Notes: generated by a model not told the origin, from the sequence alone. DNA of 16,540 nucleotides from Pseudomonadota bacterium (GCA_023409795.1 JAEYQX010000156.1:1-16540), one strand, 5' to 3'. Numbered from the stretch's first letter, positions 1 to 8,685 are shown. A program made the numbers and translations.

Positions 1-2032
<2,032 letters not shown>

Positions 2033-2143
2033 GATGCTTACTTTCCAGGGCCATTGCGGATCTCCGGCCCACCGGGATGACTGCCTCAACGAAATGCCTT
2101 GGCGCGACGTCCCGGTCCGTCGATTCCGACGGCGTTTCCGACA

Positions 2144-2173
2144 GTATGTGGTTCAGACTGCGCGCGGTTCAAG
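2144..2173 (-). promoter_or_regulatory. Candidate heat-shock (sigma-32-like) promoter of lon
   Basis: On the minus strand a perfect CTTGAA (2173-2168) is followed after 16 bases by CCACATAC (2151-2144). This resembles the enterobacterial sigma-32 pattern CTTGAA / CCCCATNT, with about five of the seven specified -10 bases matching. It matches the alphaproteobacterial variant less well. Transcription would start near 2137, leaving about 105 bases of leader before the lon ATG. Lon is heat-induced in many bacteria, which makes the assignment reasonable, but this is inference from motif and position only. Confidence 0.35.
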
Positions 2174-2256
2174 CGTCGCCGGGGAACCGCCCACATCTGT
2201 CTGTCCCCGGAGTGCCCGGCGGGCACGGTTTCAAAGGACAGATCAAAGATGCGAAA

Positions 2257-2281
2257 GGCCCCGGACGTGCGGTCCGGGGCC
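2257..2281 (-). terminator. Hairpin terminator after clpX
   Basis: A perfect 10-bp G+C-rich stem (2257-2266 with 2272-2281, loop 2267-2271) begins 26 bases past the clpX stop. On the minus strand it is followed by only three T residues, so it is a strong hairpin with a weak U-tract. It separates clpX from lon. Confidence 0.6.
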
Positions 2282-2307
2282 CCTCACCTACAGCTTCAGG
2301 CCAGGGA

Positions 2308-3576
2308 TCAAGCGGCGCCGTCGGCCGTCTTCTTCTTGGCTTCCGAATAGATCAGCAGAGGCTGGGCCTTGCCCTCGATCACCTCGGCGTTGACGACCAC
2401 CTCCTCGACGCCTTCGAAGGTCGGCAGTTCGAACATGGTCTCCAGCAGGATGCCTTCCAGGATGGAACGCAGGCCGCGGGCACCGGTCTTGCGGGTGATG
2501 GCCTTCTTCGCCACCGCCGACAGGGCGTCGTCGGTGAAGGTCAGGTTGACGTTCTCCATCTCGAACAGGCGCTTATATTGCTTGACCAGGGCGTTCTTCG
2601 GCTCGGTCAGGATCTTGATCAGCGCCTCTTCGTCCAGGTCCTCCAGCGTCGCCAGGACCGGCAGGCGGCCGATGAACTCGGGAATCAGGCCAAAGCGCAT
2701 CAAGTCGTCAGGCTCGACCTGCTTCAGGATGTCGCCGGTGCGGCGCTCGTCCACTTCCTTGACCTTGGCACCAAAGCCGATCGAGACGCTGTCACCGCGC
2801 GCCGAAATGACCTTCTCCAGGCCGGCAAAGGCACCGCCGACGATGAACAGGATGTTGGCGGTATCGACCTGCAGGAATTCCTGCTGCGGATGCTTGCGGC
2901 CACCCTGCGGCGGAACCGAGGCGACCGTGCCTTCCATGATCTTCAGCAGGGCCTGCTGCACACCCTCGCCCGACACGTCTCGGGTGATCGAGGGATTGTC
3001 CGACTTGCGGCTGATCTTGTCGATTTCGTCGATGTAGACGATGCCGCGCTGGGCCCGCTCGACGTTGTAATCCGATGCCTGGAGCAGCTTCAGGATGATG
3101 TTTTCGACGTCTTCGCCCACGTAACCGGCTTCGGTCAGGGTGGTGGCGTCGGCCATGGTGAACGGCACATCAATGATGCGCGCCAGGGTCTGGGCCAGCA
3201 GGGTCTTGCCCGAGCCGGTCGGACCGATCAGCATGATGTTCGACTTGGCCAGCTCGACGTCGTTGTTCTTCGTCGCGTGGTTCAGGCGCTTGTAGTGGTT
3301 GTGGACCGCAACCGACAGCACCTTCTTGGCGTGGGACTGGCCGATCACATAGTCGTCCAGGACGTCGCGGATCTCCTTCGGAGTCGGAACGCCGTCCTTC
3401 GTCGTCTTGAAGGCGATCTTGTGCTCTTCGCGGATGATATCCATGCACAGTTCGACGCATTCATCGCAGATGAATACGGTCGGTCCCGCGATCAGCTTGC
3501 GGACCTCGTGCTGGCTCTTCCCGCAGAACGAGCAGTAGAGGGTGCTTTTGGCGTCAGTGCCTGCGGCTTTGGTCAT
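2308..3576 (-). CDS. clpX: ClpX, ATP-dependent unfoldase subunit of ClpXP
   Basis: AAA+ hexameric unfoldase that recognises tagged or adaptor-delivered proteins and threads them into ClpP; in Caulobacter ClpXP drives cell-cycle proteolysis such as that of CtrA. The 422-residue protein is the usual family length. It has the N-terminal zinc-binding domain (Cys15, Cys18, Cys37, Cys40), Walker A GPTGSGKT at 118-125, the GYVGE pore loop at 151-155, Walker B with DEID at 183-186 and the RKH loop at 227-229. The ATG at 3576 is preceded by AGAAGGG a few bases upstream. Its partner clpP is on the same strand but about 1.8 kb upstream, with cicA, a small hypothetical gene and a cytochrome b561 gene in between, so clpP and clpX are not one simple operon here. 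Nothing is missing or odd in the reading frame. Confidence 0.98.
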   Translation of the reverse strand: MTKAAGTDAKSTLYCSFCGKSQHEVRKLIAGPTVFICDECVELCMDIIREEHKIAFKTTKDGVPTPKEIRDVLDDYVIGQSHAKKVLSVAVHNHYKRLNHATKNNDVELAKSNIMLIGPTGSGKTLLAQTLARIIDVPFTMADATTLTEAGYVGEDVENIILKLLQASDYNVERAQRGIVYIDEIDKISRKSDNPSITRDVSGEGVQQALLKIMEGTVASVPPQGGRKHPQQEFLQVDTANILFIVGGAFAGLEKVISARGDSVSIGFGAKVKEVDERRTGDILKQVEPDDLMRFGLIPEFIGRLPVLATLEDLDEEALIKILTEPKNALVKQYKRLFEMENVNLTFTDDALSAVAKKAITRKTGARGLRSILEGILLETMFELPTFEGVEEVVVNAEVIEGKAQPLLIYSEAKKKTADGAA

Positions 3577-3771
3577 AGACCCTTCTCACTCCCGCGATCC
3601 GGCCCAACATGGGACGAAAGGCGCTTCCTTCGCGATTGATCCGTGAATCTATGCACGAAGGTCTTCAAAAAAAGACAATCACCCATCACACGTTCCGCCA
3701 CAACCCTGTTGAAGCGCATCAAAGTGCATCAAGGGTCTAGGAAGACACAGTTTCTCGAGTGAACAAGGCTA
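3577..3771. promoter_or_regulatory. Divergent intergenic region clpX / cicA
   Basis: This 195-bp gap must hold the promoters of both clpX (minus) and cicA (plus). I see no convincing -35/-10 pair for either. It contains a T/A-rich stretch with a small hairpin (GTCTT at 3661-3665 with AAGAC at 3672-3676). Nearer cicA there are two copies of GCATCAA (3716-3722 and 3726-3732), exactly ten bases apart, one helical turn, which could be a regulator site. No ORF in it is credible. Confidence 0.4.
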
Positions 3772-4419
3772 ATGACCGACATGGGCAGCCCTTCTCCGTT
3801 TCGCCAGCCCCCCCAGCCGGGGCAGCCCATCGTCGCCTTCGATTTCGATGGGACACTGACGATTCGGGACAGCTTCACCACCTTCCTGCGGTGGCGGGCC
3901 GGTTCGGCGGGCTGGGTCCGCGGACTGGCCGGCATGGTGCCGGACATGGTGACCTATGTCGGTGACCGCGACCGGGGTCGCATCAAGGCCGCGTCGGTGC
4001 GTCAGTTTCTCGCAGGCATTCCGCGCCAGACGCTGGAAGCCGAGGCCGAGCGCTTTGCCGAACAGGCCTGGGATCGCTTCATGAGGCCCGACGCCCTCGC
4101 CTGCTGGCAGGGCTGGGGCGACAAGGGCGCGCACCGCGTCATCGTGACCGCCTCGCCTGAAACGACCGTGGCCCCATTCGCCCGCCGCCTGGGGGCCGAG
4201 AACCTGATCGGGACCCGGCTGGAGTTCGATCCCCAGGGCCGGGTCACCGGCCGCTTCCTGGACGAAAACTGCCGCCGCGCCGAAAAGGTCAGGCGCCTGC
4301 TAGCCGTCTATGGGCCCGACCTCGCCCTGGCCGCCGCCTATGGCGACACGTCCGGGGACATCGAGATGATCGCCATGGCCCAGGAAAAGGGCTTCCGCGT
4401 CTTTACGGGACGGCCCTGA
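3772..4419 (+). CDS. cicA: CicA-like HAD-superfamily (subfamily IB) phosphatase
   Basis: Haloacid-dehalogenase-fold phosphohydrolase of 215 residues, a normal size for HAD-IB. All four motifs are present: DFDGTLT at 24-30 with nucleophile Asp24, VTASPE at 125-130 with Ser128, Lys172, and GDTSGD at 191-196. The natural substrate is not evident from the sequence; PSP/SerB-like and lipid-phosphate hydrolases share this fold. The assignment to CicA rests on position: in C. crescentus I recall cicA lying between clpP and clpX and affecting growth and morphology when its dose changes. Here it lies in the same interval, transcribed against its neighbours, with its stop only 12 bases from the convergent stop at 4432. 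The start ATG at 3772 is chosen over ATG 3781 because it is first in frame; neither has a strong Shine-Dalgarno. Confidence 0.85.
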   Translation: MTDMGSPSPFRQPPQPGQPIVAFDFDGTLTIRDSFTTFLRWRAGSAGWVRGLAGMVPDMVTYVGDRDRGRIKAASVRQFLAGIPRQTLEAEAERFAEQAWDRFMRPDALACWQGWGDKGAHRVIVTASPETTVAPFARRLGAENLIGTRLEFDPQGRVTGRFLDENCRRAEKVRRLLAVYGPDLALAAAYGDTSGDIEMIAMAQEKGFRVFTGRP

Positions 4420-4431
4420 CGGCCCGGGTGG

Positions 4432-4749
4432 TCAGAAGCCGTTCTCGTCGACGTCGAACTGAACCACCTTGCCACGCGAATAGGGATTCCAGCCCGCCTC
4501 GATGGCCGCCGTCACCGAATTGCGGATCGCATCCAGGCTGATGCTCTTCTTTTCCAGGTCGGGGCGGCCGCTGGGCCTGAGCGGCATCGGGAACTGAACC
4601 ACGGCCTCTCGCTGGTGGTCCTTCAGGCGCAGGGCAATGCCCACGCCCTCCCAGTGCCGGCCAACCGGACGGGGCTGACGACGGATTTCCCACTCATAGA
4701 TCTCGCCGTCGACTTCGACGGTGCCGCTGGAATCGCGCGTGTACTGCAT
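4432..4749 (-). CDS. Conserved hypothetical protein, 105 aa
   Basis: I do not recognise this family. The start MQYTRDSSG is favoured: an upstream in-frame TTG at 4767 would add six residues, but ATG 4749 has AGGGG three to four bases before it. The product is a soluble protein with no signal peptide or membrane segment. Its N-terminal half reads like beta-rich sequence (EVDGEIYEWEIRRQP, then WEGVGIALRLKD), and a probable helix with SLDAIRNSVTAAIEAGW follows near residues 72-87. It ends VDENGF. It follows the cytochrome b561 gene by 37 bases on the same strand and may be cotranscribed with it, although a hairpin sits exactly in that gap over the ribosome-binding site. It converges with cicA at its 3' end with no visible terminator. 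Clean codon use and a good start make it a likely real gene; no function can be given. Confidence 0.75.
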   Translation of the reverse strand: MQYTRDSSGTVEVDGEIYEWEIRRQPRPVGRHWEGVGIALRLKDHQREAVVQFPMPLRPSGRPDLEKKSISLDAIRNSVTAAIEAGWNPYSRGKVVQFDVDENGF

Positions 4750-4774
4750 GGCCCCTGTGTAGCACAAAGGGGCC
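4750..4774 (-). promoter_or_regulatory. Hairpin covering the ribosome-binding site of the 105-aa gene
   Basis: GGCCCCT and AGGGGCC (4750-4756 and 4768-4774) form a perfect 7-bp G+C-rich stem, extendable by three inner pairs after an AA bulge. In the minus-strand RNA the 3' arm contains the AGGGG Shine-Dalgarno and ends at the base before the ATG at 4749. There is no U-tract, so it looks more like a structure limiting translation than a terminator. Confidence 0.55.
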
Positions 4775-4786
4775 GCTGGCGTCGCC

Positions 4787-5323
4787 TCAGCCTGCCATGC
4801 GCCTCAGCGTATCGTCCTTCAGGACGAAATGATGTACCAGGGCCATGATGATGTGCCCCAGGACCGCCACCAGCAGGATCCAGCCCAGCAGGCCATGATA
4901 GGCCCGGGCCGGTGCCATCATCCATTCGATGCGCTCGCCCCCGCCCTGCATGATGGTCAGGCCAAACACCTCATAGGCGCGGCCAGAGCCATACTGGCGC
5001 AGAAGCGCCAGGGCTGGCACAGCCAGCATCAGGCCATAGAGCACCAGGTGCCCGATCCCTGCCAGACGACCGACGAGGCCCCCGATGCCGGTCGGTCGTG
5101 TCGCCAGGTTATAGAGCCCCCACAGAGCCCGCAGGACCGCCAGGACGAACAGCAGGCCGCCAACCGTCTTGTGGGACGATCCCCAGGCCTCGGTCAGCGG
5201 CGTCTCGCCCAGGGTTGCGCCCGCCACCACACCGCCCAGTTGATACAGCAACAGGCCCGCGATGCCCCAGTGCAGCACGCGGGTCACCAGGCCGTAGCGC
5301 AGGCCGTCGTCGCGAATTTTCAT
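4787..5323 (-). CDS. Cytochrome b561 family, di-heme membrane electron carrier
   Basis: Four-helix inner-membrane cytochrome b of the bacterial b561 (CybB/YceJ-like) family; 178 residues matches the family's usual length. It begins with the typical RVLHW segment. Candidate heme-ligand histidines lie in the expected helices: His18, His51 (SSHK), His92, His143 (AYHGLLGW) and His157, with His164-165 near the C-terminal end. Hydrophobic stretches at about 13-38, 52-72, 90-110 and 142-166 fit four transmembrane helices. Members shuttle electrons from the quinone pool; the partner is unknown. The start ATG at 5323 follows GAGGGGG at good spacing. It sits between clpP (94 bases upstream) and a small hypothetical gene, and has no obvious functional link to the proteases around it. 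Confidence 0.93.
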   Translation of the reverse strand: MKIRDDGLRYGLVTRVLHWGIAGLLLYQLGGVVAGATLGETPLTEAWGSSHKTVGGLLFVLAVLRALWGLYNLATRPTGIGGLVGRLAGIGHLVLYGLMLAVPALALLRQYGSGRAYEVFGLTIMQGGGERIEWMMAPARAYHGLLGWILLVAVLGHIIMALVHHFVLKDDTLRRMAG

Positions 5324-5351
5324 GGCAGAGCCCCCTCTGTAGTTCTGTGCC

Positions 5352-5402
5352 GGTCAGGCTCAGGGGCGAACCCGCTGCCGGATCCGCCCCTGGTATCTGA
5401 CC
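5352..5402 (-). terminator. Two-part stem-loop between clpP and cytochrome b561
   Basis: An inner 8-bp stem (5361-5368 with 5385-5392) is enclosed by an outer 6-bp stem GGTCAG/CTGACC (5352-5357 with 5397-5402), with a small internal loop and a 16-base hairpin loop. It begins 15 bases after the clpP stop. There is no U-tract downstream, so it may end clpP transcription through Rho or protect the 3' end rather than act as a classical intrinsic terminator. Confidence 0.45.
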
Positions 5403-5417
5403 TTGCCTTGCGTGCGA

Positions 5418-6059
5418 TCAGGGTGCCTTCACACCGTCGGCATCGGCTTCGGTGCGCTTGTCATAGACGTGGTCGACAATGCCCCAGGCCTTGGCTTCCT
5501 CGGCGGTCATGAAGTGGTCGCGGTCCAGGGTGCGCTCGACCTCTTCGTAGGACCGGCCGGTGTGATGGACGTAGATCTCGTTCAGGCGACGCTTGGTCTG
5601 GATGATGTCCTCGGCGTGGCGCTCGATGTCCGAGGCCGTGCCGCGGAAGCCACCCGACGGCTGATGCACCATAACGCGGGCGTTCGGCAAGGCCACGCGC
5701 TGGCCCGCCTCACCCGCCGTCAGGATCAGCGAACCGGCCGATGCGGCCATGCCCATCACCACGGTCGAAACCGGCGAGCGGATGTATTGCATGGTGTCGT
5801 AGATCGCCAGCGCCGAGGTCACCTGACCGCCCGGGCTGTTGATGTACATGCTGATCTCCTTCTTCGGGTTTTCCGATTCCAGGATCAGCAACTGGGCGCT
5901 GATCAGCGAGGCCATGCCGTCCTCGAACGGCCCGGTCAGGAAGATGATCCGTTCACGCAGCAGGCGCGAGAAAATATCAAAGGACCGCTCGCCACGGCTG
6001 GACTGCTCCACAACCATCGGCACCAGGTTGTTGGAGATGTAATCAATCGGATCGCGCAT
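5418..6059 (-). CDS. clpP: ClpP, proteolytic subunit of Clp protease
   Basis: Tetradecameric serine peptidase that degrades proteins delivered by ClpX or ClpA. The catalytic triad is intact: Ser107 in GMAASAGS, His132 in MVHQP and Asp181 in LDRDHFM, each offset by nine from E. coli preprotein numbering. The open frame continues 53 codons upstream, but ATG 6059 gives the conserved start MRDPIDYISNNLVPMVVEQ and is preceded by a GAGAGAG purine run, so I take 213 residues as the true length. It carries its own promoter candidate at 6110-6138 and is followed by a stem-loop. The upstream neighbour on this strand is a secreted protein of unknown function and not tig directly. Confidence 0.98.
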   Translation of the reverse strand: MRDPIDYISNNLVPMVVEQSSRGERSFDIFSRLLRERIIFLTGPFEDGMASLISAQLLILESENPKKEISMYINSPGGQVTSALAIYDTMQYIRSPVSTVVMGMAASAGSLILTAGEAGQRVALPNARVMVHQPSGGFRGTASDIERHAEDIIQTKRRLNEIYVHHTGRSYEEVERTLDRDHFMTAEEAKAWGIVDHVYDKRTEADADGVKAP

Positions 6060-6109
6060 AGACTCTCTCGGGTGCTGGAGCGAGCTTGAGTCGCCCCTCT
6101 GGACCCCAG

Positions 6110-6138
6110 CATATCGCGATGCGCCCCATCCTATGCAA
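6110..6138 (-). promoter_or_regulatory. Candidate clpP promoter
   Basis: On the minus strand, TTGCAT (6138-6133) and GATATG (6115-6110) are separated by 17 bases, placing a start near 6103, about 45 bases before the clpP ATG. Both hexamers are only partial matches to the housekeeping consensus. The -35 also reads CTTG, as heat-shock promoters do, but no matching heat-shock -10 is clear. Confidence 0.3.
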
Positions 6139-6162
6139 GCCGGAACGTTCAGAAGCCTTCGC

Positions 6163-7086
6163 TTATCTGTCCCGTCGGTTGCGAACCACTTCGCCGGCGA
6201 TCGCCCTGGCATGGGCACGAGACGACTTCAGATTCTGATCAACGCCATAAAGACCGAGCAGATACTCCCGGTCCCATTGCGTCAGGCCGGTGGTGCCTTC
6301 GGGATCGCGGAAAAGATTCAGGATCGTGTCCTGACCCAGGGCGTCTCCGTCAGGATTGACCTGGGCCAGGGTGACAAAGGCCACATAGTCGGCCAGCGCA
6401 CCAAGCCTAAGGCCTCTTGGCAGCTTGTCGAAATCAATGATGATCGTGACCCGCGCCAGATCATCGCGAATATTGGTTCGCAACAGCGAGGCCATGCGCA
6501 CGGGCAAGACAGAGTAGTCCTCGCCATCCAGGCGGACGGCCACCTGGCCGGTATCGACGTGGACCGGAAGGCTCACGTGCCACCAACGCACCGGAGCATC
6601 ACTGTTCTGGTACGCTTCCAGGGCTCCGCTGCCCCGGTCAGTAAGGCCGCGAGCGGGACGGTAACCCCTGGGGTCATCCAGCACGAGGGACCGCGCCATG
6701 GCGACACCATCACGGGTTCCCACCACCATGACATGGGGCTTGCATCCGGGGCCGCCGACATCACCCCCTACAGCGAGGATATGTTCTGCGATCCGGTCGA
6801 TGAAAGCCTGGGCATAGGCCGGGCTCATTTGGGCTGTAGCCAGGCAAACCGGCTGGTTCCATCGAGCCAGAGGCCGACCCGCCGGCGGGGCCATGTTGCT
6901 TTCGATGAAGGCGTCCACCCTGCGCCTTACTTCTTCCGCTCGCAGACGACCGCGGACTTCCACGTCTTCCAGAACGGACGTGTGGTCCTCCTCGGGCTGG
7001 ACGGTCGCTTCCTGCGCCCAGGCAGAATTAACCGCCGCCGCAGACATCGTCATCCCAAGAGCAAGGGCGATAAGTCGCTTCTTCAT
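6163..7086 (-). CDS. Secreted protein of unknown function, 307 aa
   Basis: A periplasmic or exported protein with a clear Sec signal peptide: MKKRLIALALGMTMSAAAVN, then probable cleavage after AWA at residue 24. The mature part has two cysteines (81 in NQPVC, 115 in GGPGCKP) that could form a disulfide. Other landmarks are HVMVVGTRDG near 118-127, RWWH at 167-170 and the hydrophobic VTIIIDFDKL near 213-222, followed by GALADYVAFVTLAQ near 229-242. From memory this RW-P-C / C-P-hydrophobic / LADYVA layout recurs in uncharacterised exported proteins of Caulobacterales and Sphingomonadales; I know no function. The in-frame TTG at 7113 would destroy the signal peptide, so ATG 7086 is preferred. 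That ATG has no good Shine-Dalgarno and lies only nine bases past the U-tract of the tig terminator. The gene lies between tig and clpP, which I recall as adjacent in C. crescentus. Confidence 0.85.
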   Translation of the reverse strand: MKKRLIALALGMTMSAAAVNSAWAQEATVQPEEDHTSVLEDVEVRGRLRAEEVRRRVDAFIESNMAPPAGRPLARWNQPVCLATAQMSPAYAQAFIDRIAEHILAVGGDVGGPGCKPHVMVVGTRDGVAMARSLVLDDPRGYRPARGLTDRGSGALEAYQNSDAPVRWWHVSLPVHVDTGQVAVRLDGEDYSVLPVRMASLLRTNIRDDLARVTIIIDFDKLPRGLRLGALADYVAFVTLAQVNPDGDALGQDTILNLFRDPEGTTGLTQWDREYLLGLYGVDQNLKSSRAHARAIAGEVVRNRRDR

Positions 7087-7095
7087 CAAGCCATC

Positions 7096-7125
7096 AAAAA
7101 AAGGGGCTGCCAAGCTGGCAACCCC
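7096..7125 (-). terminator. Intrinsic terminator of tig
   Basis: On the minus strand GGGGTTGCC (7125-7117) pairs with GGCAGCCCC (7111-7103) around a 5-base loop, with one U-G wobble, and is followed by seven T residues (7102-7096). It starts 45 bases after the tig stop and is a textbook intrinsic terminator. Its U-tract ends nine bases before the next gene's ATG. Confidence 0.92.
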
Positions 7126-7170
7126 TTTCTTACGTCAATGATCACAGAACGTCACTACGTTCCACAATCC

Positions 7171-8514
7171 TTAGCCCTCGTCTTCGTCCTTGAGCAGGTC
7201 TTCCTTCGAGATGGCCACGTCCTTGACCTTGGCCTTGGAGACGATCAGGTCGACGACCTTTTCTTCATAGATCGGCGCGCGCAGCTGGGCAGCGGCGTTC
7301 GGGTTCTGGCGATAGAAGTCCAGGACCATCTTTTCCTGGCCCGGGTAATTACGGGCCTCGTTGAGGATGGCGTTGGTCAGTTCCTGGTCGGTGACGTTGA
7401 CGTCGTTGGCGCGACCGATCTCGGCCAGGACCAGGCCCAGGCGCACGCGGCGCTCGGCGATCTTCTTGTACTCGGCCTTCAGGTCTTCTTCCGACTTGGC
7501 GGCGTCTTCTTCCGGCAGGCGGCCAGCGTCCTTGTCAGCCGACACTTGGGCCCAGATGCCGTCGAACTCGGCTTCCACCATCTTCGGCGGCAGGTCGAAG
7601 CTGTGGGCTTCGTCCAGGACGTCCAGCAGGGCGCGCTTCAGCTTGAAGCGGGCGGCACCGGCGTACTGCTGGTCGAGGTTCGACTTCAGCAGTTCCTTCA
7701 GCTTGTCCAGCGACTCCAGGCCGATGCGGGTGGCGAACTCGTCGTCGATCTTGGCTTCGGCTTCAGACTTGATGGCCTTAACCTTGATGTCGAAGGTGGC
7801 CAGCTTACCGGCCAGGTTCTTGGCCTGGTAGTCTTCCGGGAAGGTGACCTCGATGGTCTTTTCTTCGCCGATCTTGGCACCCTTCAGCTGCTCTTCGAAG
7901 CCCGGGATGAAGCGGCCCGAACCGATGACCAGGTCGGCGTCTTCGGCCGAACCGCCTTCGAAGACCTCGCCGTCCAGCTTGCCGACGAAGTCGATGGTCA
8001 GCTGGTCGCCTTCGGCGGCCTTGGGCGTCTTGCCCTTCTTGTCTTCATAGGTCTTGGCCTGCGAGGCCAGTTCCGTCAGGGCTTCTTCCAGATCGGCATC
8101 CGACGCTTCGTAGGTCGGGCGTTCCAGCTTCAGGGTCGAGGGGTCGACCGGGGTGAACTCCGGCATGACTTCCAGCGACATTTCGTAGGACAGGTCTTCC
8201 TCACCGGCGATGACCTTGTCCATGTCCGAAACCAGCTTCATCTCGGCCGGGGCGGCCGGACGGATCTTGGCTTCTTCGAGGGCCGACTGGCTGGTTTCGT
8301 TCAGCGAGGCATTGATGATCTCGCCCATGAAGTCACGGCCGAAGGTCTTCTTGACATACGAAGCCGGCACCTTACCCGGGCGGAAGCCTTTCAGCTTCAT
8401 CTGCGGCGCAACTTCCTTGATGCGCGCTTCGAGCTTTTCGTTCAGCTCGGCTACGGGAATGGTCACCGCGATCACGCGGCTGAGGCCTTCGTTCGACTTT
8501 TCGACGACTTGCAT
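7171..8514 (-). CDS. tig: Trigger factor, ribosome-associated chaperone and prolyl isomerase
   Basis: Binds the ribosomal exit tunnel and holds nascent chains. The 447-residue protein has the N-terminal ribosome-binding domain with signature GFRPGK at 43-48, an FKBP-type PPIase domain at about 155-248 (including DFVGKLDGEVFEGG and GSGRFIPGFEEQL), and a long helical C-terminal substrate-cradling domain ending in the acidic tail DEDEG. The frame is open for 49 more codons, but ATG 8514 gives the conserved MQVVEKSNEG start, so the longer version is rejected. The Shine-Dalgarno before it is weak. The gene is rich in the preferred codons expected of a highly expressed protein. It heads the protease block, has its own promoter candidate at 8611-8639 and its own terminator. 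Confidence 0.98.
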   Translation of the reverse strand: MQVVEKSNEGLSRVIAVTIPVAELNEKLEARIKEVAPQMKLKGFRPGKVPASYVKKTFGRDFMGEIINASLNETSQSALEEAKIRPAAPAEMKLVSDMDKVIAGEEDLSYEMSLEVMPEFTPVDPSTLKLERPTYEASDADLEEALTELASQAKTYEDKKGKTPKAAEGDQLTIDFVGKLDGEVFEGGSAEDADLVIGSGRFIPGFEEQLKGAKIGEEKTIEVTFPEDYQAKNLAGKLATFDIKVKAIKSEAEAKIDDEFATRIGLESLDKLKELLKSNLDQQYAGAARFKLKRALLDVLDEAHSFDLPPKMVEAEFDGIWAQVSADKDAGRLPEEDAAKSEEDLKAEYKKIAERRVRLGLVLAEIGRANDVNVTDQELTNAILNEARNYPGQEKMVLDFYRQNPNAAAQLRAPIYEEKVVDLIVSKAKVKDVAISKEDLLKDEDEG

Positions 8515-8610
8515 GGTCGGGTATCTGACGCTCTGGGGCGACGCCATACGGCGCGCGGTGGATAAAGCAACAGGGCCGCCCCGGCTGGGAGCGGCACCTT
8601 GAAGCCCGCC

Positions 8611-8639
8611 CTTATGTCGAGAAGGGGCGCAAACGTCAA
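8611..8639 (-). promoter_or_regulatory. Housekeeping-type promoter of tig
   Basis: On the minus strand TTGACG (8639-8634) is followed after exactly 17 bases by CATAAG (8616-8611). TTGACG is the -35 reported for Caulobacter housekeeping promoters and the -10 matches TATAAT at four positions. The start would be near 8604, giving a leader of about 90 bases. It lies back to back with the promoter of the divergent metallo-hydrolase. Confidence 0.5.
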
Positions 8640-8654
8640 CGCGCGCGGGTTTCT

Positions 8655-8678
8655 TTGACAAGAAAGCAGGGCTATCTG
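8655..8678 (+). promoter_or_regulatory. Promoter placing the start of transcription at the metallo-hydrolase ATG
   Basis: A perfect TTGACA (8655-8660) and GCTATCTG (8671-8678) resemble the Caulobacter housekeeping pattern TTGAC...GCTANAWC, with spacing about one base shorter than usual. Counting six to seven bases from the -10 puts the start at about 8685-8686, which is the A of the ATG at 8686. There is no Shine-Dalgarno before that ATG, as expected for a leaderless mRNA. Confidence 0.45.
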
Positions 8679-8685
8679 AGCGGTC

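Noticed and set aside
2077..3639. 520-codon plus-strand frame opposite clpX
   Set aside because: Shadow of clpX; composition and lack of a start context argue against coding.
6060..6218. 53-codon N-terminal extension of ClpP
   Set aside because: It overlaps the neighbouring gene's end and the clpP promoter candidate; ATG 6059 matches ClpP starts and has a Shine-Dalgarno.
6133..8565. 810-codon plus-strand frame spanning the secreted protein gene and tig
   Set aside because: It crosses two real genes, the tig terminator and an intergenic gap, and its product resembles no protein family; it is an antisense shadow.
8515..8661. 49-codon N-terminal extension of trigger factor
   Set aside because: The extension is unlike the family, covers the tig promoter candidate, and the internal ATG 8514 gives the conserved N terminus.
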